Shown here: positions 1-6,321 of the stretch, piece by piece | Position numbering within the stretch: the first letter of the stretch is position 1 | How the letters are laid out: each line of letters begins with the position of its first letter | Assembly: GCA_964568045.1 (NCBI GenBank) | Contig: CAZMOL010000053.1 | Coordinates: forward strand, 1 to 10,885 | Direction: 5' to 3' | Origin: CAZDDA01 sp964568045 | Lineage (GTDB): Bacteria > Bipolaricaulota > Bipolaricaulia > UBA7950 > UBA9294 | Length of the DNA stretch: 10,885 nt | The notes under the pieces: generated by a model | Seen by the model: the letters and a program-made list of their open reading frames with translations, nothing else | Databases searched by the model: none | What the model was told of the DNA's origin: nothing | Program-made: the position numbers and the translations under genes

Positions 1-281
1 TGGCCCATCAATGATAGCGTAGCCATCGCCGGTGCGGAAGAGCCGGGGTCTATCATTGAATGTCGCACACGTGATGGGAAGCGCTCCTGCTATCAAGTAC
101 ACCGTTTCCTTGACGGACCTGCCCGTGCCTCGCGCGCAAATGGGAATGGGATTCATGCGGTAGGCAACCGGCTCGGCCCTTGCTTCTGTCTTCCCTATTG
201 ACACGTCGGGGCCGTGGCAGGCCTCAGCCGATCGCGGAATACGGGTTCGGTGGATCATGCAACGGGGTCGATCTGTCCTAC
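1..281. other. Window edge, no supported gene
   Basis: This stretch lies beyond the stop codon of the minus-strand PKD-domain gene. On the plus strand one reading frame is open from the window edge to a TGA at 199-201 (66 codons). Its translation, which includes CRTRDGKRSCYQVHRFL, matches no family I know, and an open frame of this length at the edge could arise by chance. If it is real, it is the 3' end of a gene converging on the minus-strand cluster. I see no clear intrinsic terminator for the minus-strand gene here. The only other structure is an inverted repeat at 8-59. Confidence 0.4.
8..59. repeat. 10-bp perfect inverted repeat
   Basis: TCAATGATAG at 8-17 is matched by its exact reverse complement CTATCATTGA at 50-59, with 32 bases between. 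The arms do not extend further in either direction. The long loop and lack of a T-run argue against an intrinsic terminator. A protein-binding site or chance are both possible. Confidence 0.4.
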
Positions 282-1282
282 TCACTCGACGTTGATTGTG
301 TAGGTGAGCGCGTCGGAATTCCCACCCTCATCCGTAACGGTTAGGGTAATGGCATGAGCACCCGATGATGCAAAGGTGTACCGGGCACTGACTCCGGTGG
401 CATCGGTTTGTCCGTCTGCGTCGAAATCCCACTCGTAGGAGATGATCTCCCCATCAAAGTCAAAGGAGGCAGATGCATCGAACTCAACCATTTCGCCGGC
501 TTTGGGACGTTCGGGTTCGTAGATAAACTCGGCTATTGGCGGCTGGAAGGTGATCACGCGTTCCCGCGGCTTGATATAGCCGCCGAATTGGATGGTCGGA
601 GGAGCCTCCACTCCCACCTCGATAATTATCTCTTCCGGTGTGGTAAACGCGAACCGAGTGGGGAGCGTCGCGTGATCGACGGCAATGGTGTACTGACCAG
701 GAAGTACATTACGAATGCTGAATTGCCCATCAAGATCGGTATAGGCTTCGGCAACCACTTCCTGCGAATCCATAAGAACCACCCGAACCTCAGCAAATCC
801 GCCTTCTCCTTCGGTGAGGAACCCACCTTGATCCACATCATCGAATAGGACACCCAGAATGATGACAACCGGGGCAACTGGCAGCTCAACCCATGCAACT
901 TCACCGGCCTCGAGATCAATGCGGATGGACGAAGCACGCACGGCATCCGGCGGCAGATGCTGCAACTCGAGCGTGTAGGTTCCGGGAGAAAACGGTGGGA
1001 AGCGGAACATCCCTTTTTCATCGGTGGAAACCTCACTCTGTTCCGTCGCGACAACGATCCTGTCCAGTTCACCATCACCGGGGCTGAAATGTCCATCCCC
1101 GTCGCGATCAATGAATGCTTGGCCTTCGATCCGACCCTTCGTCACTAGGAACGGAATGGGAAGGTCAAAAGTGAGGTCGAAGCCCACCCCACACCGGAAC
1201 GTAGCCTCAGTGGCATCCGCTCTGTCCCAGCCAAGCGCCCCATTGAAGAGCACGCGCAAGCCTTCAAACATGCTGACGCCCA
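282..1282 (-). CDS. C-terminal part of surface protein: barrel end, two SdrD-B-like domains, PKD
   Basis: This is the 3' part of the gene whose 5' part lies at 1383-3343. The usable frame runs across 1282 down to a TGA at 282-284. With the gap collapsed, residues are numbered to 968. The last barrel-like strands (to about 682, ending FDLTFDLPIPF) are followed by a first SdrD-B/carboxypeptidase-regulatory-like domain (about 685-775) with a DRDGDG calcium-type loop at 694-699. A second such domain (about 776-870) contains LDGQFSIRNVLPGQYTI. A C-terminal PKD domain (about 884-968) has the hallmarks FDASASFDFDG and YEWDFDADG. These domains usually act as rigid extracellular stalks or adhesion modules, so an extended surface-exposed tail is the inference. 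No sorting signal is visible after the PKD domain. The ATG at 1271 is an internal methionine, not the true start. Domain calls are from motifs only. Confidence 0.8.
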
Positions 1283-1437
1283 NNNNNNNNNNNNNNNNNN
1301 NNNNNNNNNNNNNNNNNNNNNNNNNNNNNNNNNNNNNNNNNNNNNNNNNNNNNNNNNNNNNNNNNNNNNNNNNNNNNNNNNNCAGCCAAGCGCCCCATTG
1401 AAGAGCACGCGCAAGCCTTCAAACATGCTGACGCCCA
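1228..1437. repeat. Identical 55-base flanks around the gap (assembly duplication)
   Basis: Bases 1228-1282 and 1383-1437 are identical over 55 positions and directly flank the N run. Direct copies of exactly this kind arise when a scaffolder joins two contigs that overlap by one assembly k-mer and fails to merge them. Removing one copy and the Ns restores a single reading frame of 969 codons (968 residues plus stop) across the junction, which would be unlikely if the repeat were real DNA. Confidence 0.9.
1283..1382. other. 100-N scaffold gap
   Basis: Exactly 100 Ns, the usual placeholder for a gap of unknown size. Given the 55-base identity of its two edges, the true gap length is probably negative: the contigs overlap and nothing is missing. 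A translation that reads through the Ns shifts frame and produces a false tail containing WASACLKACACSSMG; that tail should be ignored. Confidence 0.95.
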
Positions 1438-3343
1438 ACTGGAGCGAGAGGCCGAAGGTATCCTCGACGTTGGTAAGGATAATCCGAACCGAATGGAGGG
1501 CGCCGCTGGAATTAAACCGAAGCGAGATGGTGTTGCCTGCTGCGAGTGTGTCTCCAGCTAAGTAGTCCTCCGTCTTTTCTTGAGTGACTTTCAAAAACAA
1601 CGCGAAGTCCTCAATCGACAGGCCGGCTCCCTCACTGAAGGTGAGAGTACGATAGTGGGTACCGGCCACACGATCGATCTCGTCACTCAGCTCGGCCGAG
1701 AAGGCATACGGGAACTCTTCCTGTCTATCGCTGATCGTGACCGAAAGAAGACGCTCGATCTCGTTTTCCAGAATCAGACCCTTGTCCCGCTCCCAGGCGA
1801 ACCCCACCGTGGAGGTGATCGTCGGTCCCTCTTCGTGCGGGGTAACGTACAGGTTCGCCCCGAACCTATCCGTTATCGTCGTCGTAACAAGTGGGTCGCG
1901 GATCACGTTGTCCCATACATGGCCAAAGGATGTGCTCAAAGAAAGGTCCTCGAGCCGAAGACGTTGAGAAAAGGAGATCCCGGCCGTGTCACTTCGTAGT
2001 CCCGGGAAGTACGTGCCCACTGACCAGGCTTCGGCATTCAGGAAATAGCTGGTAGTGTTGATCTTGGACCGTGAGAAGATAGCGTGGCTGGCCTGCTCGT
2101 TGTCAATGCCAAGTGCTCCCTCAAGGCTAAGTGCCCAATCCTCAAACGGCTTTGCTCCGGCCGTGAGGCTCCAAATGGCTTGCTGGTCCGTCTCGCCCCT
2201 GCGTTCCAAGTAGGCAATCCCCACGTTCGCTTCCTCCGGACCCAGTACAAGGTGTCCCCCCACTCGGGTTTCCCCATCGGAACCACCGCCAAGGAATACG
2301 ATCCCGTACTTGTCAGCATCGATTTCCGCCTTCCCTCCCCGGCACGAGAGACTGAGCAGGTCGGTCAGCGTCTTGGAAGTATCACCGAAAACGTAGGCCG
2401 CTGGGGTACGGCGGTAGAGCGCTGAGAAAGACCCAATCTCAAGGGGATCCGGCCCGAAGATTGGGGAAGCCCGTAACAAAGCGGAGAAGTAGCCGCCTTG
2501 CACCCCTCCAGTAACCGAAAAAGTCAGGTCGGAGGTGAGTTCTCCATCGAAAATATCTTGCGTTATCGAGCAGCGCAAACGTGCGGCAAGTTCCTCCATT
2601 AGTGTACCTCCCACCGCCTGGGGGGGTGGAGGAAGGATCGTAGTAAACAAAGTCACTTCAGTACCCACTGCCGGATAGAGAGTGGAGGAGGCGCTAATCG
2701 CAAGTAAGTCCCGGCCAGGTACGGCATCGAGGGAAACTTGCAGACGGATTTCCACTACGGCCCGTTCTTGCGGAGCCAAGCTGACAAGCTCTTGGGAAAG
2801 GTGCAAGGAGAACTGGTTGGCAGAGCTCGCCTCTATTTGGAAAGTGTCTTGAGCGTTTCCTCGATTGACGATAGTGAATGGATAGAGAATCTCTTGCCCC
2901 GGGGATACGCTTGCCCCATTCGGCGGTACAAGCTCAACCTCATTAACCGGGACAACGCTGATTACTGCATCCGCGGAAGCCCGATCTGCGGGATCAGTTT
3001 GTGAAATGGCTCGAAGCGTCACCGAACACTCTCCGACCGACGCATCGGGAGGAACGCTTACCGTGATTGAAAGGGTTCTCTCCTCCCCCGCGGCCAACGA
3101 GAGACCTGTTGGCACACCGCGAAGGCCCCAGCCCTCCGGTACTTCGGTTTCAATCAGGAAAGCCTCCGGTGTCGCTCCGTCGTTTGTCACCGAGAACACA
3201 TGCGTGACGAACTCTCCCGGATTTTCCTCCTTGATCGGTGAGAGGACACCCACCCTCACTGCACCTTGACAAAGTAATCCCACAAGCACAACGAACACAG
3301 CGCCTAGCAACAATCCCTTGATACAACGTGATTGCACCCTCAT
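1383..3343 (-). CDS. N-terminal part of exported barrel-like surface protein with Ig-like domains
   Basis: This is the 5' part of the split 968-residue protein. It starts at an ATG with only a weak GAAGGG upstream; a signal peptide follows at once (basic RVQSRCIKG, hydrophobic LLLGAVFVVLVGLL, probable cleavage after QGA near residue 28), which supports this start. Residues 36-132 and 133-238 are two Ig-like domains of the NEW3/COG1470 type (TNDGATPEAF and NRGNAQDTFQIE mark the strands). A proline hinge (PPPPQ, 238-242) leads into residues 255-653, with many short alternating strands separated by Gly/Asp turns (for example WALSLEGALG, LSLSTSFGHVWDN, LSLQLGVSMFEGLRVLFNG). This suggests an outer-membrane beta-barrel of perhaps 16 or more strands. 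The overall plan, soluble domains then barrel then Ig-like tail, recalls fimbrial ushers and autotransporter-like proteins, but I see no specific family motif. Function unknown; envelope location likely. Confidence 0.75.
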
Positions 3344-3564
3344 CCCTTCGTCAGGCTAGCACCAAGTGTGTACGCACGAAAGGACCGACAAAAAAGGCCC
3401 AGAGGACGTTTGTCGCATGTGAAAGTGACGCACGTTACACTACCCAGAAATTGGAAAATCCACTCTGGAGAGGTATTTGGTCGCTATTGATGGCAACAGA
3501 GACTCGACCACCTGGAGTCGCCCGGCACAAACTGAATCCGTCCAAACAGTTCCTGCTCTTTAGT
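3344..3564. other. Intergenic region between two surface genes
   Basis: This stretch separates the end of the cohesin-dockerin gene from the start of the barrel/PKD gene, both minus strand. It includes a weak hairpin (GACTC at 3501-3505 paired with GAGTC at 3515-3519, loop 9) without a T-run, and a T6 run on the minus strand at about 3390-3395. I found no convincing -35/-10 pair for the downstream gene, so it may be read through from the upstream gene or use an atypical promoter. Confidence 0.4.
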
Positions 3565-3938
3565 CTATTCTTGAACAAGGCCCGCAAGAAACACTGCGTC
3601 CTCGAAATCAACATCACCGTCGGAATCGAAATCGAATAGCCGCCAATTCTCCTGAAATACAGGGTTTGAGACATTAAAACTGAACAGGCGTACGTCCTCG
3701 ATTGTGACCCTACCGTCGCCGTTGATATCATCGAACAGACCATCTCCGTTCAAGTCCCTCGGCGACCCCTCTTCTCCAATGGAGAAAACCGCAACCTCGA
3801 GACTTCCGGATTTCACCAACGGGTCTACCCTCTGCCCTAGATCATTGGTCATCGGTTTGACGACCATTCCGATCACAGTCTGTCCTCGCTGTATTGCAGA
3901 CAAATGAAGCGTCGCCAGCACCAGAGACTCAGCCCCCC
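3565..3938 (-). CDS. 3' segment of cohesin-dockerin protein after frameshift
   Basis: This segment is in a different frame from 3929-5008 but continues the same protein. The upstream frame ends RAGG-stop, while this frame gives RGAESLVLATLHLSA, which aligns with PGAENLVLAEITLVG in the first cohesin-like domain. Removing one G from the G6 run at 3933-3938 joins the two into 480 residues. The segment supplies the second half of cohesin-like domain 2 (to about 405) and dockerin 2, which has three DxDxDG-type loops: DLNGDG (418-423), DINGDG (427-432) and DFDSDG (459-464). It ends GLVQE-stop, as dockerins often close a protein. No credible start codon or ribosome site precedes it, so it is not a separate gene. 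Confidence 0.75.
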
Positions 3939-5008
3939 GCACGAACCTCGTCCTTTAAATCCACTACCCGGAACGCAATCGAATCGGCCGATTGGCGCAC
4001 TACCTCCAGATATCTTCGATCGATCGTCCGACTCTCTACACCCACCACCTGAGCGATGTTGCTGTCCTCAACGAAGATGGCGACTTCATACCTCTGAAGT
4101 CCTCCAGGGGCATAGGCAAGAACGAGATCGAGACCCACTTGTTGCTCAATCGTTATTCTCTTGTCCTCCAGACGGAAGATCGGGACCGATGTTGGCGATA
4201 TATCCATCGTCGAAGCCAGTTCTATAGCATCATCAAAGTCCACCTGGCCATCCATATTAAAGTCATATACCCCATCATTTCCTTGTTTGGTATCCACAGT
4301 ATGGGCGAACAGAGCAATATCCTTCGCCGTGAACAAACCATCGCCATCGATGTCTTCCCATGTCCCGTCCCCATCGAGGTCCCGGGAGAGTTGTTCGGAG
4401 TGCTCTTCGGGGGCAATGTCTTCTTGGGGTGTCGTTGGAGCCACTTCAGGTGCAATGTCTTCTTGGGGTACTGCTCGAGCGACCTCGGGAACAGGGACTG
4501 GACCAATTGAAAGTGTCCCCCTTTCAATTGAGGCTTCTTGCTGGGCATCCCTATCACTGATGAGAAGGCCAATCTCAATGTCGAAGCCGGTCGTTCCCTC
4601 CTTCATGCCAACCAAAGTAATTTCGGCGAGAACGAGATTCTCTGCCCCCGGTTCAACCAGACCCTCCAGATCCACAGCCCTGAATCTGACAGACTCCTCA
4701 GTCTGGCTGGCCACTTGAAAAAAGGCGCCACTGATCACTCCACCACTCACCCCTTGCATTCGAGCAATGCTGGGATTCTCAATGGATATAGTGATGTCGA
4801 ATCTCTGAATCCCCTCAACGCTTCTAACAAGCATCAGATCCAGTTCTATCGCTTCTCCAACCTGGATCTGGCCTCCCTCGAACCCTAACTCAGTCGGCGT
4901 ACTCGATTGCGCAAGAACTTGAAACGAGGATAATCCGGTGTTTACAAGGCCCAGCGTCACGATAATCCAGGTAACCCACAGGATTCTTACCCGCGCCATT
5001 CGAATCAT
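3929..5008 (-). CDS. Secreted cohesin-dockerin-cohesin protein, 5' segment (frameshifted)
   Basis: Starts at ATG 5008, five bases after GGAGG in GGGAGGGGAG; a second ATG nine bases later is possible. A signal peptide follows (hydrophobic ILWVTWIIVTLGLV, probable cleavage after LAQ near 34). Residues about 45-170 form a cohesin-like domain: VGEAIELDLML, then GIQRFDITISIENPSIA, then PGAENLVLAEITLVG. A Pro/Glu linker (171-207) holds PQEDIAPE twice (181-188, 194-201). Dockerin 1 (208-270) has loops DLDGDG (210-215), DIDGDG (219-224) and DFNMDG (249-254). A second cohesin-like domain begins near 275 (GLDLVLAYAPGGLQRYEVAI). Cohesins bind dockerins in cellulosomes, but here both lie in one chain with no catalytic domain, so self-association or calcium-dependent surface assembly is the inference. 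The frame ends early at 3929 through a G6 run. A promoter lies just upstream. Confidence 0.8.
   Translation of the reverse strand: MIRMARVRILWVTWIIVTLGLVNTGLSSFQVLAQSSTPTELGFEGGQIQVGEAIELDLMLVRSVEGIQRFDITISIENPSIARMQGVSGGVISGAFFQVASQTEESVRFRAVDLEGLVEPGAENLVLAEITLVGMKEGTTGFDIEIGLLISDRDAQQEASIERGTLSIGPVPVPEVARAVPQEDIAPEVAPTTPQEDIAPEEHSEQLSRDLDGDGTWEDIDGDGLFTAKDIALFAHTVDTKQGNDGVYDFNMDGQVDFDDAIELASTMDISPTSVPIFRLEDKRITIEQQVGLDLVLAYAPGGLQRYEVAIFVEDSNIAQVVGVESRTIDRRYLEVVRQSADSIAFRVVDLKDEVRAGG
3933..3938 (-). other. G6 homopolymer at the frameshift site
   Basis: On the coding strand the run GCGGGGGGCT has six Gs. With five, the frame continues RAGAESLVLAT and the 480-residue protein is restored. With six, the ribosome meets TGA immediately (GGC TGA). 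Homopolymer miscounting is the simplest explanation; slipped-strand phase variation of a surface protein is the alternative. Confidence 0.75.
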
Positions 5009-5044
5009 ACTCCCCTCCCGCTTAAGATGAATAATGCCTTCGCC

Positions 5045-5073
5045 ACAATAGCGTTTGCTCAGAGTTCAGTCAA
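5045..5073 (-). promoter_or_regulatory. Sigma-70-type promoter of the cohesin-dockerin gene
   Basis: On the minus strand TTGACT (5073-5068) and TATTGT (5050-5045) are separated by exactly 17 bases. The predicted transcript start is near 5038, giving a leader of about 30 bases that carries the GGGAGGGGAG ribosome site. The -35 hexamer is identical to that of the ABC importer promoter. Confidence 0.6.
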
Positions 5074-5275
5074 GTGCCTCTCGGATATCGGCTTTCGCGA
5101 GGAAACATTGTCCGACCTCTTGGGCATAAGGTTCTTAAGATCCCTCCAGAACCGCTTTGCAGCAACACGCGAGATTCCCAACAGAATGATCTTCGCCACC
5201 GTCTTCCTAGATTTCCCACAGGGCGGATGCGTCTAGATCCACAGAGCCCCCAGGGACGTAGCACGAAAGACACAC

Positions 5276-5291
5276 CCGAGGGCGACCTCGG
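5276..5291 (-). terminator. Hairpin after the dockerin remnant
   Basis: CCGAGG (5276-5281) and CCTCGG (5286-5291) form a 6-bp GC-rich stem with a GCGA/TCGC tetraloop. It lies 7 bases past the TAG of the dockerin remnant. TTTT follows it on the plus strand, and GTGTGTCTTT follows on the minus strand, so it could act in either direction. The short stem keeps confidence moderate. Confidence 0.45.
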
Positions 5292-5298
5292 TTTTGCA

Positions 5299-5597
5299 CT
5301 AGCCGGTTTTCTTCTCCCGAGCGGTCGCCTTGAGAATGATCACGTCGTTGAACTCGACGACGCCGTCGCCATTGATATCAAACGCCTCCGTGTTCTCCTG
5401 TACCGCTTTGCTGTCAATGTAGAATCCTAGGAGGGCAGGATCATCGAGCGAAAGCAGGCCCTCGCCATTGATATCCTCGTACGCCCGTCGCCGTCGAGAT
5501 CCCGCGGAGAACCGGCAGACTCCCCGAATGGAGCACTGCTAGACACTGTTCGTGAACCGACCGTGAGAAAATCATGAATTAGGATAGCGGGAACAGG
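5299..5597 (-). pseudogene. Third dockerin remnant, 5'-truncated and frameshifted
   Basis: No start codon leads into this stretch, but its translation clearly belongs to the same family as the dockerins at 3565-5008. Reading down from about 5597: ILIHDFLTVGSRTV (compare TLSIGPVPV after cohesin 1), a Ser-rich linker, then SPRDLDGDG. At about 5481-5483 one base is missing; in the next frame the pattern resumes as YEDINGEG (5481 onward), a helix-like stretch, then FDINGDGVVEFNDVIIL and stop TAG at 5299-5301. The three loops and their spacing match the other two dockerins, which shows the break is a single-base deletion inside loop 1. The cohesin part that should precede it is absent: the sequence runs directly into the truncated sigma-factor gene. 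This is either a deletion scar or a misassembly. Confidence 0.7.
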
Positions 5598-6244
5598 TTT
5601 CTCAACAGGTATTGCTGCAAGTCGGCTAGCTTTTCCAACGCCGATGCAATGCGAATACGGAGTTGAATTGGGAAGGCGTCTGGATTCTTGCTGCGAATCT
5701 TGGAGAGGTCAATAGTGGGTAGGGGGTCGGTTTGACGCTGATCCACATTCAAGGAAACGTAATTCAGCACCTCCCTCGCCTTGAACAGCTCGGCGATTCC
5801 GTCCTCGGTGATGTTAACGGCCTCGGAGAGCTCGACAAGGGATGGCAAACGCCCGGTTTCGCGCAGTAGACGGGCCTCAGCTACCTCAATCTGTCGGTTC
5901 AAATCCTTCAGCCAGTGCGGAAATCGCCTTTTCTTAATCCGTTCCCGGATGTGCAGGCGGATCTCTCCCTTGATGAGGTTCTTTGCATAATCACCAAACG
6001 CCTTTCCACGGGCAAAATCGACGTTATAAACTGCGTTCAACAGACCAAGATACCCCGGGCGAAAAAGCTCTTCGTTGGAAAAACCGCTTTGTGAAAAGGA
6101 CTCCTCGATCACCTCATCAACCAGATGCGTAGCCCGTTTGAGTATCTCTTCCCGAACCGCAACCGCATCGGCCGACGGAGTTGCCAGTAGATCGAAAAGT
6201 GCGTTTAAGTCAAGTTCCGGCAATCGTTCTTCCGCTTGATTCAT
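5579..6244 (-). CDS. Sigma-70-family RNA polymerase sigma factor, truncated before region 4.2
   Basis: A 221-residue protein. Region 2 (about 58-100) is clear: EELFRPGYLGLLNAVYNVDF then KAFGDYAKNLIKGEIRLHIRE, the core-binding and -10-recognition part. Region 3 (about 106-166) includes RRFPHWLKDLNRQIEVAE and LPSLVELSEAVNITEDGI. Region 4.1 starts at about 194 (LRIRIASALEKLADLQ), but the chain ends QYLLRNLF-PLS where family members continue with a helix-turn-helix (typically LTQxEIAxxLGIS) for the -35 element. The size is about 30-35 residues short of SigB/SigF-like group 3 factors. Only a few bases later the dockerin remnant begins, so the 3' end appears lost. No Shine-Dalgarno precedes the ATG. 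No anti-sigma gene is nearby. The product may be inactive, or may use only -10 contacts. Confidence 0.8.
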   Translation of the reverse strand: MNQAEERLPELDLNALFDLLATPSADAVAVREEILKRATHLVDEVIEESFSQSGFSNEELFRPGYLGLLNAVYNVDFARGKAFGDYAKNLIKGEIRLHIRERIKKRRFPHWLKDLNRQIEVAEARLLRETGRLPSLVELSEAVNITEDGIAELFKAREVLNYVSLNVDQRQTDPLPTIDLSKIRSKNPDAFPIQLRIRIASALEKLADLQQYLLRNLFPLS

Positions 6245-6251
6245 TGAGTGA

Positions 6252-6281
6252 AGAGTAGAGCAAGAAGTGCTCCCAAATCAA
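6252..6281 (-). promoter_or_regulatory. Possible promoter of the sigma gene, leaderless start
   Basis: TTGATT (6281-6276) and TACTCT (6257-6252) on the minus strand are 18 bases apart. The -10 ends 7 bases before the ATG at 6244, so the transcript would begin at or next to the start codon. This agrees with the lack of any ribosome site. The -10 match is weak. Confidence 0.3.
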
Positions 6282-6288
6282 GCTTCTC

Positions 6289-6301
6289 AAGGACCGTCCT
6301 T
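6289..6301. repeat. 13-bp palindrome AAGGACCGTCCTT
   Basis: A perfect 6+1+6 palindrome in the gap between the 390-residue gene and the sigma gene. It lies upstream of the possible sigma promoter, so an operator is conceivable; as a hairpin it would be small and has no T-run. It may be chance. Confidence 0.3.
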
Positions 6302-6321
6302 CCACCTCTGATGGGTTGGAC

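Noticed and set aside
1228..1437. Direct repeat as a mobile-element or target-site duplication
   Set aside because: It borders a placeholder N run and merging it restores the frame, so it is an assembly artefact.
5027..5236. Plus-strand open frame of 69 codons between the dockerin genes
   Set aside because: No ribosome site, no recognisable domain, and it overlaps the minus-strand promoter at 5045-5073.
5207..5269. Minus-strand translation with YVPGGSVDLDASALWEI, faintly like a cohesin strand
   Set aside because: Only about 20 residues, ends in a stop, no flanking cohesin or dockerin pattern; too weak to call a remnant.
5598..5700. The dockerin-remnant frame stays open upstream, overlapping the sigma gene
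   Set aside because: The sigma frame carries family motifs through LLRNLF, while the other frame shows nothing cohesin-like above about 5597, so the openness is probably chance.
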